A DNA stretch of 64,000 nucleotides, taken from Chrysomallon squamiferum (lineage: Eukaryota; Mollusca; Gastropoda; Neomphalida; Peltospiridae). A program made the translations under genes and the position numbers. The notes beneath the pieces are model-generated. The model saw nothing but the letters and a program-made list of their open reading frames with translations, did not search any database and was not told the origin of the DNA. Location: NCBI GenBank assembly GCA_012295275.1, contig CM022670.1, forward strand, positions 748,001 through 812,000. The letters are read 5' to 3'. Positions within the stretch are counted from its first letter, which is position 1, and each line of letters starts with the position of its first letter. Shown here piece after piece: positions 13,001 to 26,060 of the stretch.

Positions 13001-16000
13001 AGGAACAGTAGATAAAATAAATAGTTGATGCCTTGTAAGAATAAATAATATTAAGACAATCTAATAGCAGTGTAAGAGAAATACAACATGTCAAAACAAT
13101 CAAACAGACATAGTAGAATATAACATGATCTTGCAGGAAAAATAAACAAAATAGATAACTGATTTCTTGAAAAAATTATGAGAAATTAATACATAATTTT
13201 TTATATAATAATAACAGTAATAATTTAAAAAAATCTTCTGGAAATCTAACAGAAGATTAACATGTCAAAATAATGTAATAGATGCAGAAGAATGTTTCAT
13301 GAACTTTATAGTGTAAATGGAACTATATAATGTTACAGGAAAAAAGGGAACCTAACAAGACCAAAGTAACAATAGAAAGTACCAGCAATAAAAAAAAAGA
13401 GAAAAAAAAGAAGTTATATGACCAGTAGAAAGTAACATGTACAATGGAATCTCTATCTAATGACCAGAATAACAAGTGTTCAGCATGAATCATCAAAGAC
13501 TGCCGATGTCCACGATGCTGCTTGTAAAGAAAGTGAATGGACTTTTAAAAGTGGACAACAAACACACCCAGCACTTGAGTGTGTTAAAAGAGTTAGTTTT
13601 GCTAACCCTGCGAGAGAAAGGCTGTGTGTGTGTGGATGTGGGCAGCCATGGTGTAGGTAAAGTTAGTTCTGTCATGAAGGACCCTTGACAAAATCTTTGA
13701 TGTGCTCCTCAACTCTCAATTAGATGGGATTAACTTAAAGTGTTATCATTTGCTGTGCTGTGTACAATGGCTGTTTTCACAGCAGCTAGCTAAATAATTG
13801 ACTTTTCAACTTAACTCAGAGATCTAATGGTTCTGAGGTAATCTTACTCTCCATTTTAATGTGTGGAGCATGGTGCTGGTGTCTAATTTATTTGCTTTTT
13901 CTGTCTTTTGCTCATTGATGTATGATCAGTTTTAAAAACTTTAACAGTGTGTCAGTGTATCAAGATATGTAAAATCTATCTGTGATTCTGATTTTTTAAT
14001 TATGAGTAGAACAGTATTAATAACCAACATTTCTTTAACTCATAATGTTGTTCAGTCTTAGAGCTGGCAGTGTGAATGTCTTTACAAGTTATGTCAAATT
14101 AGTCATCTTCAGGTCTCTAAGAGAAACATAACTGCACATTGTCCTACTTGAAGTCTAATTTAAATTATTGTTTTCTTTATTATTATTATTATTATTGTGG
14201 TTGTTGATTTTTTGACATGATTGTCCTCATACATATTAACAGAAGTGGATTTTTAATATACCCTTCACACAGACATGAAAGCATTTGATAAAGTTAACAG
14301 AGGGACATTGGTAGAAATAGGAAACAGACAAGGATTCAGTAAAATTTAACTCTTTCTTGAAACCAATAAGTCTACAAAAACATATCAAATTCAGCAATAA
14401 TATTGTTATAATTATTTTAACCAAATTTTATAGAATTTGTCAACAAATATAAACTTTACTCGTAACCAAAACTTCAGTGGTAAAATCATATGACAGTAAA
14501 AGAATTGTAAAGCCTGGATTCTGAAGAATAGGCCTTAAAAATGTGTATGAATATTTAATTTAAATTAACATAGTGCCATGATTATTTGGCAATTAGTAGT
14601 TCAGGACTAAAATAGACATCAGTTTCATTTGAAATAAATATTTATATGCCATTTCTGTCATTCTTTCACTCCAGTTTGTCTTTGTCTGATAACTCCTTCA
14701 CTCAGCATTTCTCATGTTTCACACTGAATATTCATAAGCAGCTGCCTCTCCAACAGGTGAAAAAAAGATCAAAGGCAAACCAATCAACCACGTCCACAAA
14801 CTGAGCACTGATTGGAAAATTGATGAGCAGTAAAATACAGACTGAAACCATTCAAGAGTAAAAATGCAAAAGAGAATTGGCACCCAGGGGAGAAAACTGA
14901 GGTGTAAGTTTTATGATGCGGTAGTGTTTTTATGGGCTGCTGTGAATGCTTGGTTTCATGTCCACCAATTTCATGCTGTAACCTGCAGACTGGTTGTGTG
15001 TAAGATTCTGTCTGGTCCTGTTTGCTCACAGGCAGCAGACAGTGACCAGTTGGTCTGCTTCATTTAAACCAATTTAGCAATCCACAGGGTCCTGTGTTTC
15101 TCAGACTGCACCTTCTCTTGTCTGGGTGTCGTTGTAACCATGTGGAACATGTTTTTATAAACTCACTGAGCTTTTTATAATGTCTACATGTGTGTTTGTT
15201 GTTTTTCTGTGTTAGTTCCATCTGTTTAGCCAATTGTTCATGCAAATGGCTTTCTTGCAACAGTTTGTGTCTGTCTGACCATCTACCAACCTTTCAAAAA
15301 GCTATCTTTTTTTAATCAGTGACCAGAAATATAGAAATGTATCTAGTCATCATATTTAGCCACTGTTTATATGTGTATATGTATATGTATGTGTGTGTCT
15401 CTGTGTGTGTTTGCACATAATACAAAAAAATATCTTTTTAACAGCAAACCAAGAAACAAACACATGCATTCAGTTTAAAGGAGGTACAATAATTATCACT
15501 TACATATTAAACATTGACTTTTCAGCTTTTGGTTCAGATCTTAATAAGTCTTACAACTGATCCAAAACCTTTAACTTTAATCAAGTTACTTGAAAGGAGA
15601 TTGTCAAGAACACTACAGTTTATCTCAAGTTCTTAACACCCATTCTATACCTCTGATGTAGGATTAACATTAATCCACTTAAATCTAGACTTGTTTGCTC
15701 TGATCATCCAAACTATAGACCTGCTTTGAACAGAAATCATCTAGATAAGTATACTGGCATATATCACTCAGTGTTTGTTTTGTTACATAAACTTTTGAGA
15801 CTTACTCAGCTTTTTCTCTAGTTTCATACTCCTTATTTATCAGATACAGATTTATCAGGTAAACTGCTCACCTGAGATCTAGAATGTTTGGAATTAAGGT
15901 ATAAACACACTTTTGTGATTTTGTTTGTTCACAGTTTATTCATGGATATTTTGGATTTAATGTAATAAACACATTATATTAAATATTAAAGACACATTGT

Positions 16001-19000
16001 TTTCATTATCATTATTCCAGTTTGTTTTGATTACAGTTTGTATCTGACAGCTTACATTAAATATTAAAGATACTATTATCGCATAAATATATATATATTT
16101 TATTTATTATATTTATTATAATTGAATCATAATTATCAGTTCATGTTAAATTTTAAAAGGATATGATTTTTATTATATTGTTATTATAGGATATTTATGT
16201 TGCATATTTTTATAACAAATGAGACTGGGCATTAACTTCATTAATTTCAAAATGATTTCTTATCTATAATATTTGAACTAAGCCAATGGTCTCATTAATA
16301 TAATAACTGTAGTTTAGATATTACTATTAAATATAAAAATTAAAATTAATTGGTAATTGGTTTGTTAAATAAATAATTACAAGAAGTAAATGTTATAAAT
16401 AATAATAGTAATTGAGTATTTATATCTAAATGAAAGGTAACCATTTTTCTGTGTGCAGTCTTCTCTTGCTGTTGTCATTCAGTTTACTTTTTGATCATTT
16501 TGATCAATTTATTTTTAAATTTTATTTCATTTTATTAATATTATTATTATTATTATTGTCATTATTATATTTGATGGATATCTCTGTGTGCTTTGTAAAT
16601 AAACTGACAGTTCAAATGTTCTAGACATTGTCTCTCTTTTTTTTTTCTTTTTTTTTAAATTTTAATTTTTAATTTTATTTGATCTTATATTATTATTTTT
16701 ATATACAAGTTTAAAAAGTGAGTTAATGTAAAAAACATAACATGTAAATAAAGCTAAACTCCAGCATTCAGATATTTATATTTAAACTTAAATACTATAT
16801 CATTCAAATAACAAATATGTAATAAAATTACATGTAGGTGAAACAAAAACAGTAATAAACACAAATCATTGCAACAAGAACAAAATAAAGTGACTTACCT
16901 ATCAGTATCGCAGCCATTTTGAAGAGTATGATTTAGAATGAGTAGTTCTGTGAAATATGGACAGCTTGTCAACACCAAATTACTTCTCAAATTATCTGAA
17001 GAGAATAAAATTTCTTCCTTTACTTGGGTTTTATTCTAATTTTGAAATATAAAGATTTTATCAACTGTAAACACTAAAACCTATTTGCATATTTTAACAT
17101 CACCTTACCACTTTTTCTGTAATCCTTGTTGTGGAGATTAACTTTAGAGACTTTTGAATAATGGACATAAATAAAATTAGCTAATAGTAAAGATAAAGAA
17201 CTCTCTAAAGAAAGTAAAAATGGTGAAGGTAAAAATATATTCTATAATAATGGAAACAAGGAAGTATATAATAATGGAGATAGGGAACTCTGTTGTGATA
17301 GAGTAAGGAACTCTCTAATGCTGAGGTAAAAAAGTGACTGTACACTGGTACTCTAATGTGTTCCAATATAATGAATTACTGAGTGCAGTTGGATAACTCT
17401 ATTGTTTAGTAATGATCTTATTATGATTCAGTGATGCAACAAAACACTGCAGGGGTTTTGAGAACTTAATTAACATTAACTGACTAATTACTTCAGCTCA
17501 TTAGCAGCCACACGCCACACAGGGGTTTTCACAACTCATCCATTATAGGAGTAATTATATTAGGAAAGTTTTATTTGTTCTGTAAACTGTTTGTGGTAAA
17601 GGGGTATGTGAGTGAATCATTTTAACATGTGAATTTTAACATTGTTGTGTTACAAATGTTAGAGTGTTCATGCATTTTACCTATGACTTTTTGCAGGCTT
17701 GCCCATGATAGACTTGTTTTAACACACATACACACACACACACACACTCTCTTTCTCTCTTTCTCTCTCTCACACATGCACACACTCACACATATAAAAT
17801 ATTTTATTACACACCAAAAATAATCAACATTCTTAAGATTTATTTATATCTAACTTCACATATGAATGATAAATGCTGATTGTAGATAACTTTTGCTTAA
17901 CAGTGAAAATGTTTGATTAAATGTCCTGTCAAATCCAGTTAAAAGAGTGTATGTACTGATAAACCCTCCAACAGCAAATGTAGAATAATGTTATTTCAAT
18001 GAAGTGAAATTTGTTTTCCTCTGATTAAAGGGGAAAAAAATGGACTAGAATGTAAATTTAAAAAAAAGAATGAATAAATAAATAAAATTAAAGAGATTTA
18101 AATTAGAGCATACTTTCTGTAATTTTATTTTCAGTAGAAGACTTGCACAACAGAAATATACTCTAAAACAATTTTCTTTTACAAATCACATACAACTGGA
18201 ACACAAAACACTGAGTCATTTATTTCACTTTTATTATTATCATTTTCTAATTGATATTGAAATGAGCACTCTGTTAACTCAACAACAACCCAAACCCAAT
18301 AAAACACCAGCACACGAAAAATGAACAGTCTGCCCAGTGTTCTTTCCTCCGTACCCCCCAGTCCCCCCGACTCCACAGGGATGAGAAATAAGTGTGTGCT
18401 GCCCTGTCCACCTGGCTGGTCTGTGTAATGACAAGAGTCACTTTGATGATCACCTGATGTTAGTCAGAGTGTCATGCAATAAAAGCAGGTGTCAGCTCAC
18501 CTTGAGTTCCAGCACAGATCTGTGTGTTAATAGACCTTTTCTGCCACTTCTCTGATATATGCTAAATATTTGAGTCTGTGCTGTAAAGATGGCAGCAAGG
18601 TGGACATTATATCTCAGCAGGAGGGCAGCTTTTATTGGGTGGGTCTGGTCTGCAGACCTCGAGAGTTGTCCACTGTTTGATTCGGTGTTTGTTCAGGCTT
18701 TTGTTCATTAGTCAAATGTGTGTTGAGTTGAGATTTATTTCTTCCACTGTTCAATATGTTTAATTTAATGTGCTCAGTTTGAATAGATGGTCACTCATTT
18801 TTGGTTTGAACTTTCCCATCTGCTATTCTTCCAGAGAGAAGACATCTCTGTAGTAATAAAACTTCAAAGTGTTGACAAACAGATTTAGTTTTAAGTATAT
18901 CTTTGACATGAATATTCATTTCATTAGGCGACTTCAAAAACCTCATATGTTAATCTAGTATTATTAATTAATTATATCTCTGAAAATTATAAATGTTTGT

Positions 19001-19368
19001 TATAATTTATCTGTTATTTCTCTCTCTGTCATTTTCCATTTATAATATTATATCATATGTGAATAAATCATTGCATATTTCACTGATCTTTCATTTTTCA
19101 TTGTTTTTTATTATTTCTTTTAAACTATCTCTTAAAAATGGAAAATGAGATTCTCATCACATTAAAGTTTGTTTTTAGTGACAAATATAACAGTGATATG
19201 TAATATAAAACATTTTTTGCTATTTGTTTATAAAATGGAATATACTACATGCTGTTGTCCTGTAATGGAGATGAAAGAAAAGACAAAATGGAAGTCTACA
19301 AATTATAACTTGTCGTGGGTTATTTATTACAGAGCTGTGATTATTAATGAAAGTTTATTTATCTGCAG

Positions 19369-19501
19369 GAGGAGGAGGCTGAGTGGGTGGGTCTGAGTAT
19401 CGGTGAGGCTGTTGCGAAGGCGAAGGCCGAGTATGCTGCAGCCAACCCAGTCCGTCCTCTCAAAGAACTGTTTGCTGAACAACTCACTGACGATCTGAAA
19501 G
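19369..19501 (+). CDS. Upstream gene, third-last coding exon
   Basis: The acceptor TTATCTGCAG precedes the exon and the donor G/GTAAAA follows. Only phase 0 is open: the other two frames stop within 25 bases. It gives 44 residues plus one base, starting EEEAEWVGLSIGEAVAKAKA and ending FAEQLTDDLK. The exon is clearly GC-richer and less repetitive than its surroundings, and it chains in phase to the next two exons and a stop codon. I do not recognise the family. The segment is mixed alanine/lysine and acidic, with no membrane segment, and may form a helix. By position and strand it could be MIPOL1, which lies upstream of FOXA1 and TTC6 in human, but the sequence itself does not prove this. Confidence 0.8.
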
Positions 19502-19959
19502 GTAAAAATTACCTTTTCTAGACGAGTTTTCTTTTTTCTTGTTGCTGTTGTTTTGTTTCATGTTTTCATTTTCAGGCATCTACTGTTTTCATATTTGTTA
19601 TTTTATTTATATTTAAAAAAAAAAAAAAAAAAAAAAAAAATTATTTTATTATTTATTATTTTTAATTTTTTTTTTTATTATTGGATTTTTTTTTTTGCTT
19701 AAAATTTTGTTTTAATTATTATTATTAATTTTATGGGTAGATAGTTAAAAAATAAAATAAAATAAAATAAAAATATAAAATGTGTTTCTTACACTGATGT
19801 AATTAATCTTGTAATACAACTGAATGTCTAAATACATTCTCAAATATATGCACACATTTTCTTTTCCTGCCAGCTGTTAACCATCTGTACATGTGTTTAC
19901 ATATATTGCACAATATAATTTTATATTTTCTTTATTTTCTTTTTCTTTTTTTCTTTCAG

Positions 19960-19990
19960 CTGGAAAGTACACAGCAGACTCTGAATATGA
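19960..19990 (+). CDS. Upstream gene, penultimate coding exon (31 bp)
   Basis: A pyrimidine-rich acceptor (CTTTTTTTCTTTCAG) and a perfect donor GTAAGT bound this small exon. Entered in phase 1, it reads AGKYTADSEY and leaves two bases (GA), which the next exon completes to Asp. The exact phase match on both sides is the main support. Confidence 0.8.
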
Positions 19991-20203
19991 GTAAGTTTTA
20001 AACTTTTTATTACAATCATTTCTGTGAAATCCAGTATCTGAAAGTATTGAATTAATGTAATAATTTATATTATTTTAAAGTTAAAGAAAAAAATATATCA
20101 AATTTCAAACAAAATTTGCCAAATTCTTTTCATGGATTGACAGGAATTATTTATTTATTATCATTATTATTATTATTGAAATAACATGTTTTATTATTAC
20201 AAC

Positions 20204-20242
<39 letters not shown>

Positions 20243-20287
20243 CTTTTTAATTATGATTATTCTTCTCTTACTATTTTGGTTGTTGTC

Positions 20288-20341
<54 letters not shown>

Positions 20342-20358
20342 TTTTTGATTTTTTTCAG

Positions 20359-20428
20359 TGAATCAGAAAGTTGGCTTCAGAAAATTAATCCCTTCACAAC
20401 TTCATCAAATGAAGAAAAGAAATCATGA
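20359..20428 (+). CDS. Upstream gene, terminal coding exon with stop
   Basis: The acceptor GATTTTTTTCAG is followed by a phase-2 continuation, DESESWLQKINPFTTSSNEE, then KKS and a TGA stop at 20426-20428. Together with the two preceding exons this gives a tail of about 78 residues ending in an acidic, Ser/Thr-rich stretch and a basic end. No known C-terminal sorting signal was recognised. Confidence 0.8.
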
Positions 20429-20560
20429 TTTATCAGTTTCATTTATTTAGACTACAAAGTATCCAAAACAGAAATAAGTTCCCTCAAATTTCAAAAGAAA
20501 CTGAAATATTTATAAAAGAATAAAAATCAAATAAATAAACTTTCAATCTACAGAGGAAAT
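20429..20560 (+). terminator. 3' UTR with polyadenylation signals of the upstream gene
   Basis: AATAAA hexamers occur at 20519-20524 and in overlapping form at 20530-20539, about 90-110 bases after the stop codon. In this AT-rich DNA such hexamers are common by chance, so their position just after the stop is the supporting point. Confidence 0.5.
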
Positions 20561-21590
20561 ACTGAAGAAATATTCTTTTATATTAGTTTAAATTTATATA
20601 TTTGTGTCTGCACAAAACTTATAGCTTCACATTTTGCTTCAATAAAATTTAAAAATTTATAAAAATAATAATAATAATTAAAAAAATAAGAATAATAATA
20701 AAAAGTAAAAAAGTGCAGATTTAACAAAAAGAATAATAATAGTTCATCTGTCTTAATTGTATAATACATTTCTAACTCTTTAATTACAGTTTTAGTTTGT
20801 TGTAAAAATAATAAGAATAAAAGAAAAAACAAGGTCATGTATTATGTTTCAGGAGACAAAGGTATATGTTTAAGTAATAAAGCATGAACTGTCACCATGA
20901 CAAAACCTTCTATTTTTAATATATTAAACATCTGTTCTTTACTGGTTTCACATAGGTCAACATTTTAAAATTTTCACAAAAAATACATCTATATGTAAAT
21001 TTACAGATGGACTGTTTTACAAAAAAATGAGATTTATAAATGTTTTGTTTTTGTTTTTTTAATTATTAAATAAAACAAAAATGATACATCATTTTTACAG
21101 TACTGCTTTCTAAATCTTTGTTTTCTTTTGTACTAAATTTGTAGTCTGGTGACATTTTTGCTATCTGTTTTTGGACTAACATTTGTAGAATGATATGTTT
21201 AGAATATACTGAAAAATAATGAATGGTAATAAAGAAGTCTTCATTTTTTATTGGTGTTTTTCTTTTGTCATATATTTCATTTTTGAATATATTAAAATAT
21301 AATTTTTCTTTCTTTTCCTTCCTTTGTTTTACAGTTTTTCTTTCTTTTCCCTGTTACTCTCCATTAAATTATCTCCATCAGTCATTTTTCTGTCTGTCCA
21401 TCCTGTCATTTTCCCTCTCCTTTCACTCTTCTTTTATTATGGCATTTTATTCTATTCTTTTTCTATATCCTTGTCATGTATTTATTAAAACTAATTTCTT
21501 CAGTTTTTTAAATTAGGGGTGATAATATATATATATGGAAGTTAAATAAAACCTGTGTCACAATAAGTATTTGTAATTTGTACCAGCTAC
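20561..21590. other. CpG-poor AT-rich flank after the upstream gene
   Basis: No gene is visible. The stretch holds ATT/AAT runs and a pyrimidine-rich section near 21230-21510 that is open by chance. CpG remains scarce up to about 21590, about 1 kb past the polyadenylation signals. Confidence 0.5.
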
Positions 21591-21683
21591 ACAGGCACCT
21601 AGACTTAAAGCAAATACGGACATATTCCTCCCTTTTGATGCGACTATTTTCACTAACATTTCTTTAACATGTTAATTGACAGG

Positions 21684-21730
<47 letters not shown>

Positions 21731-22499
21731 CATCATTATTACGTCTGTTATTAATAGTAGTAGTAGTACAAGCTAAACTTAAAATGACTTACTTAATTGA
21801 CATTTATATTGACTCCCCATTTTTTTTTTTATTGTTAACGTTAAAATGACGAAGAAAAAAGACGAATATAATGTGTTTTTTATTAACTTTATTTACAGAC
21901 TGCAATTATAAATTAATAAACGTTTTCCTTTATCAAAAGTTACTTGAGCAAATCCCACGGCGATTGATTAACGTTAGAAAATGAAAGCGTTTTTCTTTTG
22001 TTTACTTTCGGAGTAGCATCTGCTAGACCTGCTTTCTTCAGATAACTGATTTTAATATTTAATTTATCTCTGTGTATTTACAGATGACTATCTTCGTGTT
22101 TTCGAGTTGGTTTTGTAGTCTTCAGTTAAGGACAAATTTTCGTACTTGAGGAATAGTTAAACTATCGTTTTTTAGTTTTGTCCTTTTGTTGAATGGCTTT
22201 CAATGTAACGGATATCCGTTGTAATCTCTTCCAACAGGACAGCTTGCATTCAGGTTCACAATGTTGAATATTTTATATCCGTGTTTTGTACTCGGCCCAA
22301 TTTCTCGGTTGCATTTTGAGTTATCATTTTTGACATCGTGTACGTTTTTTCTTTTTTCATTTAATAAATAAAAATAACAAAAAGGAAAGAAAAAAATGTT
22401 TTCTTCTGGGTGGAACAAAGCCTAATAAAATGCTACTGGTCTTTTTAATTCAAAGAAAATTGATAAAGAAGAGTTAATGGATGAAATATTTAAAAGTAT

Positions 22500-22860
22500 T
22501 AACGCTCCCATAATCTGTAGCTGTCTCGATTGCAAGCCTGCAGTCTGGTTGCCGCAAGCCGCATAGCGACAAAGGAAAAATTAATCCGGCGCATCTGCAT
22601 ATAGTTACCTACACAAAATATAAATGCAGCGACCCCCAACCCTCCTCAGCCTTGTCTCTAATCGGATAATGCCTGTCGGGGATGTTTTCGCCTCAAAGTG
22701 TTTTAATGTCACATTTTACCAAATCAAAATTGTTTAATTTGTTGTCAGCGGCCGCCATTACAATACGTTTGTAATCCTCGCTCAATTTTGGGCTTTCTTG
22801 GGTGTAGACCTTGACGATTTGTTGTCATTTCCTGGCGTAAAGAGACAAAAGATGTAGATC
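22500..22860. promoter_or_regulatory. Candidate regulatory island with two TAATCC sites
   Basis: This is complex, CpG-rich sequence in an AT-rich background. It contains TAATCC (bicoid/Otx-class homeobox core) at 22582-22587 and 22772-22777, a POU-like ATCTGCATAT near 22592, and GCGGCCGC at 22748-22755. No open frame spans it. The calling basis is texture and motif presence only. Confidence 0.3.
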
Positions 22861-23221
22861 TATTTTATATACCTAGCTATTTAAATCTTCCGAAACGCGT
22901 TATATGGACAGTGGTTATGGATTTTTAACGTGAGAAGATGTTACCTTCTCAATGACAATACAAAATAAATTTAAACCATTTAACTGATGAGAGAGAAAAT
23001 GCAATAAGGTCTTTAAATATGAGTAAATCAAGACGTAATTATAAATTTTTTCAAGACAACAGATTTATCCTAAATTTATGAAGTTTTCTTAATTCAGAGA
23101 AATTTCAGTTATATCCTGAAATGAACCAAATATTATTTTTAATACTGAAGTTACAGAATGAGCGAGGTTAAAATAGCGCCAGTGTCCAAATATAATAACT
23201 AACAAGGAGCTATTACACACA

Positions 23222-23319
23222 CATTAAAATGAAATACAGACAAACATATGAACAGATGGACTAACACACACACACACACACATTAAAATGAAATACAGAC
23301 AAACATATGAACAGGTGGA

Positions 23320-23361
<42 letters not shown>

Positions 23362-23362
23362 T
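23222..23362 (+). repeat. Tandem pair of a (CA)n(GA)n-linked 45-bp element
   Basis: A core running from ATTAAAATGAAATACAGAC to ACAGATGGACTAAC lies at 23222-23266 and again, with one change seen (CAGGTGG), at 23282-23326. Each core is followed by a CA run, and the second run continues into GA. The same core, inverted, is at 62164-62208 next to the complementary (CT)n(GT)n tract. This indicates a small interspersed element that carries or seeds a compound microsatellite. Confidence 0.75.
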
Positions 23363-23519
23363 GCACACAAAATTGTTCTTTTTCTGTAACAAACTTTGGC
23401 CTCTTATTTATTTTCTTTATCTCTAAAACTCATCTTAGATGTGTTATTACATTTATACTATTCATTGTAGCACACCTGGCTTTGTTAACTAAAAGCTTAA
23501 CCATAACCGTCTAATTTTA

Positions 23520-23640
23520 AGTAAAGTGACCGTGAAAAGGCAGACTTCGTTTCGTTAACGAGCGGAAGCTATCGTCTGCAGACGTCGCTAATCATTATTG
23601 GGCACGCGAGACCAGAATCTGAGATAAATGTTGTCTTTGA
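23520..23640. promoter_or_regulatory. Candidate regulatory island with a 12-bp palindrome
   Basis: This short CpG-rich, complex stretch holds the perfect palindrome CGTCTGCAGACG at 23573-23584, followed closely by a CTAATCATTATTGGG segment with homeobox-like TAAT cores. No open frame explains it. Confidence 0.25.
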
Positions 23641-24377
23641 AGATGATAATTTGCCAAGTATGGATATGTTATTATTTGGAAATCTTGTCGTTTTAACTGC
23701 TTTGATATACGTTAATACTGTAACCAAAAGCGAAAATCTTTTATCACAGAGTAATTAAAAAAGTCATTGTTGAGTTATATTTTAACCTGTACAATTCATT
23801 TAACCGTGAATAACCGAAACCTAATCATCTGATGTAGCTTCAGAATATTATATTTATATTCATACCAGTGGCATTTTAAAAAAAAAAAACCAAAACCCTC
23901 ACCAATATGAATAAAATGGAGTGGGGTCCACGAACATAAAATTACCACCGAGTAAATAAAATCAATGACACAGAAATATATTAAATATAGTTAATAATTC
24001 AATATTGAGTTTTCACTCTCGGTCATATGTTGTTTTTTGTTTTGTTTTTCATGTATGTATGTATGTATATTCAGAGTTAATTCAGCTTTGACTGTTTTTA
24101 TATTCAGTTAGTAATTAATTATACATCTTCAGATCAATTTAATTTAACTGTATTGTGTTGCGTTTATTTTATTTTTACCGTAAAAGCTACACCCAATATA
24201 TTCTCTGCGTTGCCAAGTGAAATATTGGTCAGTTTCAGTGTGACGTTTGTGAAGTTTTTCCATTTATATTTGTTAGCATTTTATTATTTTATATTTTTTA
24301 TTTAGTTAGGTAAGTTAGTTATTTATTTTATTATTTTTATTATTTATTTATTTTTTATTTTACTTTATTATATATAT

Positions 24378-24380
<3 letters not shown>

Positions 24381-24418
<38 letters not shown>

Positions 24419-24419
24419 A
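24381..24419 (+). repeat. (GATA)n microsatellite
   Basis: About ten GATA units, directly preceded by a short TA run. Confidence 0.95.
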
Positions 24420-24479
24420 TAGATAATTACGTTGAATTCAATACTGAGTTTACACGCATTCACTTGTAACAACAATCTG

Positions 24480-25030
24480 ATTAACACCTCAGGTTACAGC
24501 GGGTAACAGGCACGTGCAAAAGTCGTCCACGGGACATCAAAGTAAGGTCATTAATTTTTATTGTTATATTTATTAAGTGTTACTATTAAACAATAAGTAA
24601 ACCCGACTTATCGCGTTTTGACGCTGGCCGTCTGACGCTGTTTGTTTTAGTATCTGTTTAATTTCCTCCCAGATCAGCAGGGCATCAGATTCCCAAAATA
24701 AGCTGTAGGTAATAAGCTGCACATGTTGGAAGAAAAGTGACACAATGAAAAGACGACTGATTTCTGGACACTAACTGAGATCGTGTTAGTTTTTGTTGTT
24801 TATCACAATATACAGCTGTTTTTCGCAAGCTGCAACTTGTTTGCAACGAAAACGACACTTCTTTATCCCGCTTTCTTTCCGTCTTTTACCCGTTGGCTCG
24901 CACGTGCAGCGCGATACAAATGGTTTAGGTTTTGTTTTTCTGTTTATTTGCAGTTGTTCACATGCAATTTTCGGGTAATTGTGAAAACAGCGAGAATGTA
25001 TGTAATTGCATGATGATAACAAATAACGAG
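24480..25030. promoter_or_regulatory. CpG-rich complex island, function unknown
   Basis: Includes a GGCACGTGCAAAAG segment with a CACGTG E-box near 24510 and further CpG-rich text to about 25025. Overlapping open frames occur on both strands at 24783-25022, but they lack splice context and none resembles a known protein. Confidence 0.2.
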
Positions 25031-25147
25031 CAATTAAGTAATTATAGAAAACACAGTGGCTGTTCGGTTATTTTGTAAATGTTTGGCAGTTGTTATCTGT
25101 TTATTTCGATTTTCTTTATGATTTTCTTTCTTTCTTTCTTTATTTCT

Positions 25148-25149
25148 TT

Positions 25150-25183
<34 letters not shown>
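25148..25183 (+). repeat. Poly(T) tract
   Basis: Homopolymer of about 35 T within a T-rich stretch. Confidence 0.9.
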
Positions 25184-25689
25184 CTTTTCTGGTTTGTTCC
25201 ATTCTTTCTTTTTTCCTTCCTTTTCAAATTAATTTCGTTTCATTTTATTTCTATTTTTAAGTTTACTCTTATTGCACTTTTAGCCATTTTATTTACTGCG
25301 CCCGATAGACAGATACAGAGAAAGACAGACAGACAGACAGGCAGACAAACAGATGTAGCAAAATAAACGACTGGAAATAAAGTACTTATTAATAAATCAT
25401 TCTATTTAATCTTTATCTCTTTTTGAAATTTTATCATAATTTAATTATTTCTTTAACTCTTAAAGTAACGAAGGAAAAACGTGAACTCCTAATTTGAAAT
25501 TTTAAAAAAAATAAATACATTTAATTTTTGTCACGATAAAATAAGAACAAAATTTATAATTTATTAGTGTCAGTGCAAATGCTTAAATTTAGTAGATTTT
25601 TAATATTTTATTTTAATTTTATTTCATTTAATTTCCCATATTTTTTTTAAATGTTGTTTTTTATTATTGTTATATATATATTTTTAAAC

Positions 25690-26060
25690 ATGACATCAAT
25701 CAGCGTATACACATTATACGGAATGTTTGTTTCTCAAGTTCAGTGCTGACTGTAGCCAAACTATGAACAGAACCAGGTGGATCCTTTTAACATGGTTATA
25801 AAACAGACATGTGTCCGGGACCAAGGGTGGATAACCTTCTGTGTGGAAATGGGAAAGAAATAGGCTGCAGCTTCGCATCGTCAGTTATTAGGACAAAGCC
25901 TCTTTTATTTTCCGCAATCCTGAATAAATATAGCAAACGACATAATTCAGTAATGATTGCATTAGACAGACCAAGATTTATGAAGAGTAGTGTGCTATCT
26001 GACCCACGAACGCGCTTTGACAATGGACGTAAGTGTACGTAAAGTGCCATTCGCTACAGA
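25690..26060. promoter_or_regulatory. CpG-rich complex island, function unknown
   Basis: This is non-repetitive sequence that is open for about 77-84 codons on both strands (25796-26050). It contains GTGTGGAAATGGGAAAG near 25840, which resembles a CSL/Su(H)-type GTGGGAA core only loosely. Neither frame resembles a known protein or shows splice sites. Confidence 0.2.

Larger units (their letters stand above)
1..19368 (+). other. Intron-like DNA of the upstream gene, no supported exon
   Basis: No convincing exon is visible in these 19 kb. The sequence is AT-rich, with poly(T), (AG)n, (ATT)n and TATT-type runs, and it is strongly CpG-poor (by eye about one CpG in the first 1.5 kb). That is the same texture as the introns of the gene at the right of the window. 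Because the first upstream exon I can support starts at 19369 and must be entered in phase 0, I infer that at least the nearer part is one long intron of that gene. Three local families of degenerate repeats (near 1-1600, 4190-4790 and 7020-10020) are listed separately. The remaining stretches, 1.6-4.2, 4.8-7.0 and 10.0-19.3 kb, show only low-complexity AT-rich DNA and short open frames on both strands. Other genes with very short exons could have been missed. Confidence 0.5.

Noticed and set aside
13460-13688. Open frames of 60-70 codons in three frames, with a GTAG/GTAAAG donor-like site near 13657, as a possible exon
   Set aside because: Two forward frames and one reverse frame are equally open, the upstream acceptor lacks a pyrimidine tract, and neither forward frame leaves the phase needed by the exon at 19369. 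No family recognised.
14784-15260. Overlapping open frames on both strands
   Set aside because: No splice context, no recognisable domain, sequence similar in texture to surrounding intron.
18590-18720. Short open frame starting ATGGCAGCAAGGTGG
   Set aside because: Only about 40 codons, no flanking splice sites that fit the downstream exon, no family.
25796-26050. Pair of opposite-strand open frames
   Set aside because: Both strands open over the same stretch with no similarity to a known family; neither has supporting signals.
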